Below are positions 54,718 through 64,000 of a DNA stretch of 64,000 bases, one piece after another. Every line of letters starts with the position of its first letter. The stretch's first letter is position 1. Source of the DNA: Enoplolaimus lenunculus (taxonomy: Eukaryota > Nematoda > Enoplea > Enoplida > Thoracostomopsidae). Below the pieces are notes generated by a model. The model worked only from the letters and a program-made list of their open reading frames with translations, was not told where the DNA came from and did not search any database. The DNA is taken from contig JASANG010003345.1 in the NCBI GenBank assembly GCA_030248215.1, forward strand, positions 434,001-498,000. The letters run 5' to 3'. The translations under genes and the position numbers were made by a program.

Positions 54718-56718
54718 ATGAAATACAAGATTTCACTTTCACTACGATTAATTTTGTTGGTGAATGTGCTCAATATAGAATGCTTTGTAACATCTGATCG
54801 CTTTGGTTTTATGCATGCTACACTGTAAGTTACTTCAAATAATATGGTTTTTGATTTAATAATGCTGTCTAATGACTATTGATTAGCGGAGAACGTACGG
54901 AATCTGGCCACTCTCCTAGGAATTTAATAAAATGCGGTTAATTTTGTACATTTCGACGCGCTGAGTTTTTTACGGTACCAATCGTACGGCTGCATGGCAA
55001 ACGGTTCAAAAGTTATAACGCACGAAATTGTACCTATTGCAAGTACGCACACAGATTCGAAAAGACAGCATAATGTGATTTACATATTTATAGAACATAT
55101 AGCTTCACCAGGTATTTGTTGCACAAATTTGGCACTATCCATGTTTAGTATATATATTAAAAATAGTAAAATTTAAAGCGCAACAACTTTTGAACCAGTG
55201 AGGGCGATGCAAATTTACAAATAATTCCGCTGAACTCAGTTTGTCCTGATCTATAAAACAAGCCGACAACGATGTTTGCTGGCCATTTTAATACCATTTC
55301 CACGCCTGAAACAATCTCCACGCCAACCCTGCAAATTCCAGCGAGTTGGTTAATCAAATCATCAAGCGAGTTAGCTGGTTAATTATGAGTTAAAAACAGT
55401 AAACATTAAACTCATTTCGAATTTAGTCGATTTTCACTCTGAATTGAGTTGATTCCGAATGACTTTATGAGTTAACACAGAATGAGTTAAATCAGACTGT
55501 GTGATTACAGGTCATTCATTGTGAGCTAAAATCAACTCAGTAGAATTTACAGTGTACAACGGCGCTCAAGAAACTGAAATAAGCAGGTCAACAGGTTCGT
55601 TGATATGCTAAATCAGTGTCTCTGATGAAATTGAGTTCTGAATGCAATTTTACCGCAGTCATTTTTTGTTTTTAGCTATTTCTGTTAACAAATGTCTATA
55701 TTTCCAATTTCAATTTGGCTGTTAAAATTGTGCGTTTCAGAATGGTTCAGATTGCTAAACTGCGACCACAAACCTAAATTTTAGACAGTTTACAAGACTA
55801 ATCTGAACCACCAGATATATGTCAAAGCAAATTAACCAAATGAATGTACTGTAGTGACCCGAATAAGAGGAGGACTGATATTTATTTGGCCTCTCCAGAG
55901 GGCCCCTGTTATTCGGTTACGGACTGCTATTTATTTTTAACCCATGCTCCGCCACCCTTCGTTACTGATTGATATCCGGTAGTGCAATTACCGGTGAATT
56001 AAACGTATATTTGTCTTGTTTCGCAACGCAAGGTTATACTTAGGAATGCACTTTCAAAATTTAAGTGCGCTTTATAGATAGTAAACTGAAAATTTTTCGC
56101 GTAACCCTTTCTCACATGAATATTTTCTATTTCCCCTGAGACCTACTTTTATGCTAGGATTCGAACTCCAGTGACTGGAGTGGGAGGCGTATACCATCAC
56201 TCCTCAGCTATAGGAGCTTGACGCTCGAGCCCGAGGGGGCTCTCACGTCTTGTGGGGATTTAGTACTATGTATACGTGTTGCCATTGTTAAACACGGTGC
56301 GATATATACTGTTTACCGTATATACACTGCGCTGAGCTGCCTACAGGCAACTCAATGTGAGAAGGGGTTAAAGTTCGATATAAAATCATATATGCTTTTC
56401 AGACAAGCACCAGAGTTAGTAAATGGCAAATTAATGAGCAGTGTAGTACTGTCAAAACAAAACAGGGATAGCGATTTTCGACGGCTTCTCAAAAACTGCT
56501 ATCTAACGCCAGTACAATGCAAAGTTTGGAAACATTCGCAGATTAAAGTACGAGTTCAACCGCGGTTGACAAGCTACCGAACAATGCGGAGATATTTATT
56601 CACACACGCAGATAGAACACGAGCAAGAAGAAAGTGGTTGGCAATGATGGCGGATCCGGCGGATTTTGGATTGCTAATTTGGCCACAGAAGGATTCAAAC
56701 TTTATCGGACCACCATAG
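54718..56718 (+). CDS. allatostatin-C-like peptide precursor, paralogue 2
   Basis: Two exons, 54718-54824 and 56403-56718, join in phase 2 (acact/gtaagt donor, gcttttcag acceptor) to give 140 residues. Exon 1 starts MKYKISLSLRLILLVNVLN, a signal peptide. Exon 2 has an RR site directly before LLKNCYLTPVQCKVWKHSQIK, with the ring CYLTPVQC at 56497-56520, so cleavage after RR would release the ring peptide; further basic pairs (MRR, RRKW) follow. The block KNCYLTPVQC..WKHSQI is shared with the precursor at 49358-50396, while the rest of the exon has diverged. This points to selection on the peptide itself. The ATG at 56218 is inside the intron and is not the start. The 1.6-kb intron holds three repeat elements. 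Confidence 0.72.
55326..55557. repeat. MITE with GAGTTGATTTTAACTC arms, second copy
   Basis: Left arm ccctgcaaattccagcgagt, right arm aatcaactcagtagaattta, cagtgta. It is the same family as 29125-29388 and lies in the intron of peptide precursor 2. Confidence 0.6.
55849..56080. repeat. TA-flanked MITE, 3'-truncated
   Basis: Begins ctgtagtgacccgaataaga after TA and follows the reverse polarity of 4321-5021 (ggcctctcc, gttattcggttacggactg, cccatgctccgcc). It stops near 56080 without the right end. Confidence 0.75.
56145..56222 (-). repeat. tRNA-like / SINE-head sequence
   Basis: On the minus strand, ctatagctgaggagtgatgg (A box) is followed by ctggagttcgaatcctagca (B box). The anticodon arm does not pair well, so a working tRNA is unlikely. 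Confidence 0.55.
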
Positions 56719-56770
56719 TTGTAGTTGACGAAATTGTCGAAAATAGGAAATATTGACCTTGACGTTTTAG

Positions 56771-56945
56771 TTTGGAATTTTTCGATGGCAGAATCACAAA
56801 AAATTGCTTACGGATCCGCCCACGAGGGAACTGTAATGTTTGAGCTGAATAGTTCGCACAAGCGAGATACCAGTTTTAGGACTTTTATGTTCATGGGCGC
56901 CGGCAGGCACGGTCATGATGGTGCAACTACACACCATCCCCTGGG
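56771..56945 (+). other. possible exon of an unidentified gene
   Basis: The sequence between an acceptor-like gacgttttag and a donor-like ctggg/gtgagt reads open (WNFSMAESQKIAYG...HHPLG, phase 1 to phase 2). Its composition is more balanced than its surroundings. Further coding-like frames at 57193-57381 (ending CTLKCVDEI) and 58098-58237 (ending RCAYSKQ, stop overlapping an AATAAA) may belong with it, but the phases do not all agree. No family was recognised. Confidence 0.25.
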
Positions 56946-56974
56946 GTGAGTAACCTAGCTTTTAAATAGGCCAA

Positions 56975-57148
56975 TCAGGCCCGTAGCCAGCTCAGCGTGC
57001 TAGAGAGGCTAAACCACTAAGCGTCTTTCAGGAGGAGCTTACAAGGGTTTTCGATAACTGAAAATATTCTAACAGTGATAAAATTTTCTAGGGGAAAGGC
57101 TGATGCTCTCCTGGGCACCCTCTGACTACGTGTCCGAGGTAGTCATAT
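56975..57148 (+). repeat. CCGTAGCCAG-type MITE
   Basis: Left end gcccgtagccagctcagcgt, inner blocks ggaggagcttacaagggttt, tcgataact, right end ctctgactacgtgtccg. Confidence 0.75.
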
Positions 57149-57399
57149 AGATATTGGTAAATATTGTTTCCTATGGTATCAAACGGGCACAGTTACGTAT
57201 ACGTTTTGAACAAAAGCCCCGCTTGCACCTGCCATTTCTGTATTTTGGCGGCGCTCATATCAGTGTTCACGAAAAGAGATACTTTGATGTGATGTTGCAA
57301 CAACGATTTTATTACAAAAGTTACTTTTCGCACGACTTACGATGGCTTGCATGTACATTAAAGTGTGTCGATGAAATATAATGTGCTAAAAACACACCC

Positions 57400-57555
57400 G
57401 TAGCCAGCTCACCTTAATAGGGAGCGCTATTTTCAAGTGGGGCTTAGACGCACTTTCGATGACTTACAAGCAAGGTTGAATGTTTTCGAGGGGGGGGGCT
57501 AAAATTCTTCCCTGAGGGTTCAGCCTCTTGGCCCCTGTCTGGCCGCGGGCGCGTA
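57400..57555 (+). repeat. CCGTAGCCAG-type MITE
   Basis: Left end cccgtagccagctcacctta, then tttcgatgacttacaagcaa, ggttgaatgttttcgagggg, and tcagcctcttggcccctgtc, tggccgcgggcg. It is the best copy for deriving the family consensus. Confidence 0.78.
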
Positions 57556-58368
57556 CCATAATAACCAGTACGAACCAGGCAAGTTTTGCATACTGTATAA
57601 TTTTTAAGTCAGAGTAGTCGCGTTACATTTTCTGGTTCGAACCATACAAATATTTCACCAAATATGTCACAGTAGTGGTCACCAGTGTGAATAATACAGC
57701 ACTTGCCAGAACATTAATAATTTTCATTTCATTTGGTGAGCGTCAGCTGTTGGCTTCTGCCGTTTCGGGCAACCATCGCTGCTTATATCAGACGATGTCA
57801 AAATAAATCGATTTAAAACGAGATTAACACTTTCTTCAACAAAATATTGAATTTAGATAAACCAAGACTCTATACAGCTTCTGTCAACTGTACGTTGAAT
57901 TGTTCAGTTCAAATTTAATATCACCAAAACAAGCATTGAAATCGAAGGGTAATTGGTGTAAATCGCATTTACGACTGCCAAGTCACACAGCACCCACCCG
58001 ATTGCATATTGGGATCGACTGAGTTTGCGGGGTCGGAATTTTACTCGAATCTGTTGCATTGTTGATAGGTTTGCCGCTTTTCACGTTTGTTTTCTAGATA
58101 TAAACGGTATATTGTTCGAGTTGTTCAGTGAATACCAGGTAGTATTGATATATCATCGTCCATTCAATATATTTTGGACCCGTACGTCCGGCAGCGATGT
58201 AAACACGACGTTTCGATGTGCGTACAGCAAGCAATAAAACCACACAAATTATGCTGTAAATACATCAAATATAGGAATATACAGTTAAAACAGAAGGAAC
58301 AACATTCAAACGTTGTGATATCTCGAAATGGTCAATTTTTTAAATTATCAAAGTTTTGACGAGCAGCG
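57556..58368. other. gap between converging transcription units
   Basis: It holds only the weak coding-like frame 58098-58237 mentioned above. The AATAAA at about 58229-58234 could serve as a poly(A) signal for a plus-strand gene. Confidence 0.4.
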
Positions 58369-58557
58369 TTAGCCAGCTCCTAAACAAGATTCATCACACT
58401 CTTGATCAGAAGAACAAAATTGTTCGTTTGACTCAGTCAACGGAGGGCACGATTCAATACTTTGTGTTGATGGCCGTCTCTTATTTAAGTGCTGCATTTT
58501 TGTTTGTTTTGTTAACGCACTTCGCAGCAATAACGACTGTTGTTCTTGTGGCTGTGT

Positions 58558-58589
<32 letters not shown>

Positions 58590-61500
58590 GCTGATGCCTA
58601 CTGTTTTGGACCGACTCCAAACCAAAATCGGTAACATTAGACGACGACAATTTGGGGTCGCCGCATTTCACTGTTTTGAGCAACGGGATAGATTTGCGGC
58701 ATCGTGTCTTTTCAGAGCTTGAGCCGTCAGGTTTTCGTATTGACGACCACATCATTCGTCGAACTCTTGGAGGCATTCCGCGATACTTTGCGGTTCGTGA
58801 GCCACGAGAAAGCGCCGCTGCTGTTTTCAAGGGAGCATTCGCCAACAGCGCAGAACCTTTTGCAAAAACACCACCGCCGCTACCACCACCACCACAAGGC
58901 CGCTGGGGTATAGCGGTTGGTAAACTTTGAAGGCTAACACTTCGGTTTTCTAAACTCAAATTGCAATCAGCAATTGCGATACCGCGTTCTTGGAACGATT
59001 CTTGGTGTACAATTTTTTCTCGGGCTGACTAAAAACTACAACGAAGTATTAATATTATTAATATTTTTGCGGGTCGAACTCAAGTGCGTCAAGTGATTAA
59101 AGTTTTAAACAAAGCATGTCACTTAAAAATAGCAATCGTATTTACTGCAAATTGCGAAAAAAAGTATAATTTTACGATGACATTTCGTCAATCGACGTCT
59201 GCTGCAATGGATGATTGTGTAGTTTGGCGCATATATTATGTAAGGTACACACTTAGCTTAGAATGAATTTTATCGTATCATTTAAAGTTTTCCGCAAAGG
59301 CATCAATTAAAGTTCCCCTATGAATATTTAATTTAAGTTTGCTTCATTTCAACTGCTCAAAGGATCAAGGTGTTCAATAAGAGAACGTTGAACTTATACC
59401 ATTTCCATATTTTCACTATGGATGTCAACGTTTACGACGTTTCAAGCGCTCAAAGAGTAAAAGTGTGCAATGACAAAGCTGAACTTACCATTTCCTTCCA
59501 TAGGTGAACGGAAACATTTCAAGAAATATGACTAAATCTGCTCGAGTAGTATCGATCAGAGTAATCCCGTTATGATATCAATCAAAGTTTTGCTACCTTA
59601 GTTGAAAAAACATTAATTGACCAACACGAGTCAGAACAATTTTGCTCCTTAAATCTCAATTTTTAAAAGGTTAACTTTTGTTACGGACCTATCTGAGATG
59701 AGGTCGATTTCAGTTTATACAGCAACGTACCCTGATAGCTTGAGTTCTTTTCGAATTGATCAACGCGTAGTTGATAGCGTCGTCGTGTTTTGGCTGACAT
59801 AAGGAAGAGAAATCTCCTTGAGGGTCGTCAGAATTGCCAGGTTTGGGATCGTAGCCAACGCTCGCGACATCAGTAAATTCTATCGTCGACTAAAGTTTTA
59901 ACGAGCGTGTTTTAAGCCTTTTGATCTCTATGGAGCGTGAGACTTTTCTGTTCTCTCAGCGGTGGCGTTTGCCCAAAAATGGTTGGTTTTTGATTTTTTT
60001 GCATATTTGAGCTTCTCCATAACCTATCCCGATCATTCCACGCCTAAATTTGAATTTTTGAAAACTCGATTTTGAGACCCAAGGTCAACCCTTGGAACTA
60101 GAAAATTTTTTGCCCAAAAGTTAGACGGATCACATACCATTGGACGCAGCATGTAGAGCTGAGTCAATAGTGTAAAGCTTTTTGCAATGAGACGTTTGGC
60201 GAACGTGTTATATATGGTCAATTAACTGATTTGGCTCTGTTCCAAATCGTTGGCAGCGTGCCAAATCAGTTATTTGAAATAACTCGTTAACCAGACGTCT
60301 GATTACGAAAAATTTAACACCATTGGACTCAGACCGCAAGCTGCATCTTCAGACCTTAAAAATCGAATATTTTAGAAATTCAAATTTGGGCGTGGAATGA
60401 TCAGGGGAGATCATGAGAAACTCAAAAAATCGAATATTTTAAAAATTCAAATTTGGGCGTGGAATGTTCAGGAATGGTCGTGAGAAGTTCAAATCAGAAA
60501 AATTTAACACCATTGGACTCAGACCGCAAGCTGCATCTTCAGACCTTAAAAATCGAATTTTTTAGAAATTCAAATTTGGGCGTGGAATGGTCAGGGGAGA
60601 TCATGAGAAACTGAAAAAATCGAATATTTTAAAAATTCAAATTTGGGCGTGGAATGTTCAGAGATGGTCGTGAGAAGATCAAATGTACAAAAACTTTCAA
60701 AAACCAAACATTTATAGACAAACGGCAAGGGGATGGCCGAAAATATCACGAGAGGGGTCCAGTGCACTCGGTAAATTAAAGTTTCGCGGCACGATAAAAT
60801 TTGTTTACTAAAAATCGCCGCCCACCATCAAATAGATTGGGTTCATATCTTTATTAGCAACGCATAGCGGCGTGTGGCGGCGCGCGGTGTCGTCCGGCAC
60901 AGTAAAGTATATATCGCAACCGTAAAAGTTTACATCTCAGTTTTAAAGGTTTAACAAGATATTATCGAAATGGTTCATAATAAAAATATACCTTTTATTG
61001 TTAAAATAACATAACTTTCAAGCTAAATAAATCCCTTTTGAGGAGTTGAATAATTGCCGAAGTTTTTAATGAATATTTTTGCAAATTAGTCTGTAGCTAA
61101 TTTCGGTTTTTAATTCTACAATCAATGCTTAATAAACATGTCTGGCTGTGAATTTTATAACCAAACGTTGTAGCGTATGTATGGTAGTGATGCAAAACTG
61201 TTTATGGTTAATACTATGAGTCGAATTTTTATGTGAACAATTGACGAAAAGGGAACCCATGGACTCTGTAGCCGGTAGCGGTCCGGTAGCGCTATTTATG
61301 TAAGTAACAGGTTTGTTGCTTAAATGTGTTGAAAATGACCCAAATATTTGCAGTTTACCAGCTGGTTTGCTACGGCAAGTTAATGACCTACTCAACGTAT
61401 GCGAAATGGGGAAATTTTGCAAATTTTTGAAAAAGTTAACACTGCTTATAGCACAACTCGTAGCTTAGTACTGGCTTTGAATCGGCCCATATTACTTTTA

Positions 61501-63871
61501 GGGCCGCTCGGTTCTCTGATCGGACTGCAAAACCTGTAGGTTTAGATTTTAGACTATCTTTGTTTAGACTTAAGCGTAGATTTAGGCTTAGTCTTACACT
61601 TTTTCAACGTTTAGGCTTAGGCTTAGGCTTAACAAAATGCTTCATATACAGTTACGGCCCTAAACGTAACATTGGCGAATGTTGCAGTGAAATTTTGCTA
61701 CATGATAACCACATGACATCTTTGCTGGTTTTTATTCAATGGCTTTGCTTAAATAGCGTTTTGTAATATTTATAAACTTGTTTCAGTAATTAATTTCACA
61801 AAAGAAGGGTTCATTGAATTCCTCTTAGAGTTTCGACGATGTTTGAAAATCTCGTGGATTCCAGGTACAAAGATGAGAATGTTTGAATCCTATCTTATCT
61901 AAACACGGTTTTGGGCCAGTGAGATTTTTCCGGCACACATCGGTGAAGGGTAAAAACGGTTTCGAACCTCATCAAGATCTCGGATCATGTAAAGATCTGG
62001 GGCTGAACGTTTTTCTGCTACAGGTAACACATACTTTGATTCATTAATCAAACTCTCTACTGCCCCTATTCGGTCCAGGAGTCATTGGCCCATTATAATT
62101 GGAGTAGGTGTCATTTATGATATTTATGGGATTTAATTTGTGGTACAGTTTCCTATTGATTTAACTGAAATAGGGTCCCTAGCTCTCATTAGTCTACCCT
62201 TTTCATTTGGGTCACTACAGTAGTCTACTTACTGACAAAAATTGTACCAGTTATTTGAAGCACAAAATCTTCCAATCGTCTTAATGTTTTGAAGCTTACT
62301 GTAGTGACCAAATAAGAAGGGGGGAGGTAATAAGTATCCGGGATATTTAATTTGAGTATGAATCAATAGAAATCTATTTCCCTAATTACATTTCGTGATT
62401 GAATAGCGTCTAACACTAGTAAATATTTAGTCCATAAACGTCAATTACATTAATTAGATTGCGAAAATATTAAGTTCCGAACAGAATTTGGTTTATTACT
62501 CAAAGTATAACGTTACTTATATTACTAGCAGAATACTCATATCTTAAGAAAAGCATATTCCTTATGTAGTAAACTTTAAACCCTAAAAAATTGCTGGCGC
62601 AAGTTAAAATTGTGTGGTCCTAACATCTGAAGCTGGATTCAACAATAAACAACAGTCCGGAACCGAATAACAATGGAGGCACCCTCTTGCAAAGCAAAAT
62701 AATTATCAATTACCGCTTCCTGCTATATTGGAATCACTACATTCTAAATTACTTCTTACCTGGCGTGGTGTTGCAGGAGGTAAATTGTTGAATTGAACAT
62801 AATTGAGCTGCGGTACACCGGAGTTCGTATCTAAAAACTGTTGTTGATGGTCTGTTACGTCTGGGAATTGAAAAATTTGGCCACCGCCACTGCACATTGC
62901 CGTATTTGCCACAGAGCCCTAAAATATACTAAAATGTTTAAGCACAAATATTTTATAAGTTCACTTTTAGCTTTCAAATTGATTATTTGTAACTTTACTA
63001 ATGCGTCTAATGCACTACTGCGGTAGATATAATAGAAATTGCTGCAAGTATACCTAATCAGAGAGACAAGTATAACAGTTTTGGCCAATGTATAAAACAG
63101 GAAAGTTAAAATAGTACAAGCATATTGCTAAGCCGAAACCAAAGCGTAAAACTGAGCTTAGACCTAAGCCAATGCCTAATCAAAAAATCAGTCTAGTGTT
63201 TAAGCTTGCTTTATTGTAGTCGTGTAGAAAAACGTTCCGCCCTTGATCTTTACATGGACCACAGTTTTAGGCATTTCCTTGTTGTTCCAATCAATTTTAC
63301 TAAAGATTAAACGCGTCAAGCTAAATATTCTAGCAACTTTTGTCGAGTGGGCGATCCGAAATTCGTCAAAATGTTTAGCTCCCGGCCCATGTATAGAACA
63401 GGGCCGAATCGTTTTCTGGAGGGGCTATAATAGAGTCAGTTTAATTTTAGACCAATTTTTTGTTTAGGCTTAGGCTTAGGCTTAGGCTGAGGAATAGGCT
63501 CATCCATAAGTTTAGGCTTAGGTTTAGGCTTAGGAATATGCTTATACTACTGTTCCGGCCCTGTTGTATACATGGGTCAGCTCCCTATGCCCCCCACCCA
63601 CCCAGAAAAAACAAAAATTCCGAAACCTGTTGAATTTGGCGATTAATTCCGTTCTCAGGCGGTAATTGTATCACCGGCGTTGATGGCATAGGGCTTTGAT
63701 CTCCAGTTGTACTTGTTGAATCAACGCCTGCAGCAGACGCAACGCTGGCTGAGGGTGCACGATGGCGTCTTGAGTCAAATTTGGCCGCAGGAGGACGCAA
63801 TCGAGATGGCTGATGTGATTTCGACGCATGATGATGTTTCGGTAACGCTGGTTGTTCTGCTTGGCGATTGT
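58369..63871 (-). CDS. unidentified protein with polyQ run; three 3' exons, gene continues beyond right edge
   Basis: On the minus strand, exons 63871-63627, 62918-62760 and 59028-58369 join in frame. The internal junctions are phase 0, with acceptors tgtgttacag, tattttag and gtttttag and donors cag/gtttcg and cag/gtaaga. The visible part is about 353 residues. Exon 1 of the set is rich in Ser, Pro, His and Arg (HHHASKSHQPSRLRPP). Exon 2 holds a tyrosine motif PQLNYVQF, reminiscent of adaptor docking sites, which is only suggestive. The last exon has a Gly run (CGGGGSGGG), basic segments (PRVRRMMW) and 12 consecutive glutamines coded mostly by CAA, and ends CDESCLGAG before TAA at 58371-58369. 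It looks intrinsically disordered, with no domain recognised. Extra exons in the 3.7-kb last intron cannot be excluded, and the start lies outside the window. Confidence 0.7.
58556..58594. repeat. (GTT)n / (CAA)n microsatellite in coding sequence
   Basis: An almost pure trinucleotide run that codes for the glutamine tract of the minus-strand gene; its length is probably variable between individuals. Confidence 0.9.
60020..60690. repeat. 190-bp tandem repeat with ~80-bp subrepeats and an inverted outlier
   Basis: gaaaaatttaacaccattgg starts at 60307 and again at 60497. Each unit contains the phrase aaattcaaatttgggcgtgg twice. At 60032-60062 the same phrase occurs in reverse (cattccacgcctaaatttga). 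The repeat lies inside the last intron of the minus-strand gene. Confidence 0.88.
60691..61483. other. intron, no feature seen
   Basis: A minus-strand open frame at 61129-61422 has no motif and no matching splice sites. Nothing else was recognised. Confidence 0.4.
61484..61677 (+). repeat. TTAGGC-bearing MITE, ACTTTTAGGGCCG end type
   Basis: ggcccatattacttttaggg on the left and acggccctaaacgtaacatt, ggc on the right, with TTAGGC runs at 61610-61632. It is the sub-type also seen at 26840 and 27247. Confidence 0.75.
61984..62220. repeat. MITE fragments: TTAGGC-type left end, then TA-flanked right part
   Basis: The segment 61987-62022 (catgtaaagatctggggctg, aacgtttttctgct) is a left-end fragment. 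The segment 62066-62219 (cggtccaggagtcatt, then gggtcactacag and TA) is the reduced right part of a TA-flanked MITE. Confidence 0.6.
62300..62745. repeat. TA-flanked MITE, diverged full copy
   Basis: Left end ctgtagtgaccaaataagaa, inner gtccataaacgtcaatt, aacagtccggaaccgaataa, right end ttggaatcactaca. It lies just downstream of the 159-nt exon on the gene's strand. Confidence 0.7.
63083..63260 (-). mobile_element. TTAGGC-bearing hAT-like MITE with perfect 8-bp TSD
   Basis: ggccaatgtataaaacagga on the left and gatctttacatggacc on the right, flanked by the exact duplication ACAGTTTT (63075-63082 and 63261-63268). It lies in the intron between the first two visible exons of the minus-strand gene. 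Confidence 0.88.
63384..63578 (+). mobile_element. TTAGGC-bearing hAT-like MITE, 7/8 TSD
   Basis: ggcccatgtatagaacaggg on the left and gttgtatacatgggtc on the right, flanked by AGCTCCC on both sides. It has clean TTAGGC units at 63464-63484 and 63508-63534. It ends about 50 bp from the 63627 exon. Confidence 0.85.
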
Positions 63872-64000
63872 CTGTAACACAAAACAAACTGATTTCAAAC
63901 GGTTAATAAAACCGTAGCAAATCACTGACCTGAAAATTTCACTCAGCGCATACCGATGAACTCTCCTAACAAAAAATACGGCGGAAAGGTGCGAAACGTT
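63872..64000. other. intron of the minus-strand gene, upstream part
   Basis: A short stretch near 63930-63965 has an acceptor-like and a donor-like site on the minus strand, but the phase needed by the 63871 exon meets a stop in it, so no exon is called. Confidence 0.4.

Noticed and set aside
56218-56402. N-terminal extension of peptide precursor 2 from the ATG at 56218
   Set aside because: It lies in the intron after a tRNA-like repeat; a signal-peptide exon with matching phase is at 54718-54824.
61129-61422. 97-codon minus-strand frame as an extra exon of the polyQ gene
   Set aside because: No fitting acceptor or donor, and no similarity to the flanking exons.
63464-63534. True internal telomere or chromosome-end fusion
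   Set aside because: The TTAGGC units are short, degenerate and enclosed by transposon ends with target duplications.

Overview
The window looks like nematode nuclear DNA. It is AT-rich, its genes are split by introns with ordinary GT..AG ends, and degenerate runs of the nematode telomere hexamer TTAGGC are scattered through it inside a short transposon. An enoplean (clade I) worm is possible, but that is a guess. No rRNA, intact tRNA, CRISPR or bacterial-type feature was seen.

Host genes. (1) At 1.0-6.8 kb and 15.6-19.3 kb lie two plus-strand paralogues coding for secreted cysteine-rich proteins built from about 8 and 11 modules of the lustrin-cystein type. All their introns are phase 1. 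(2) At 49.4-50.4 kb and 54.7-56.7 kb lie two plus-strand paralogues, each with a signal-peptide exon and a second exon joined in phase 2. Both end in a block with the core KNCYLTPVQC followed by WKHSQI. The C-x6-C ring resembles allatostatin-C (CYFNPISC), so they look like peptide-hormone precursors. (3) From 58.4 kb to beyond the right edge runs a minus-strand gene of unknown function with a polyglutamine run; three exons are visible and join in frame. A few weaker coding candidates lie at 22.4, 27.0, 42.9 and 56.8-58.2 kb.

Mobile DNA. The centre (30.6-41.5 kb) is a tandem Ty3/gypsy array of the CsRn1 clade: LTR-internal-LTR-internal-LTR, with a single 4-bp target duplication (AGTA) round the whole array. 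It lies inside an older TA-flanked MITE. The LTRs are nearly identical, so the array is young. The first unit looks nearly whole. The second is broken and carries a 1.1-kb block of unrelated DNA holding four related hairpins. Gag has a 2A-like GCVEPNPGP motif near its N-terminus.

The rest is mostly small non-autonomous elements: a hAT-like family carrying TTAGGC repeats (about 18 copies, several with clear 8-bp duplications), a TA-flanked family (GACCCGAATAAGAGG ends), a foldback family (CACTGCAAAAA ends), a family with CCGTAGCCAG ends, a TGATAGGT family, a TTAA-flanked element, other hAT-like elements, and tRNA-derived SINE-like units. A 39-bp minisatellite (20.2-20.85 kb) and a 190-bp tandem repeat (60.3-60.7 kb) complete the picture. 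Nearly all long introns carry one or more of these elements, while the exons are largely free of them.
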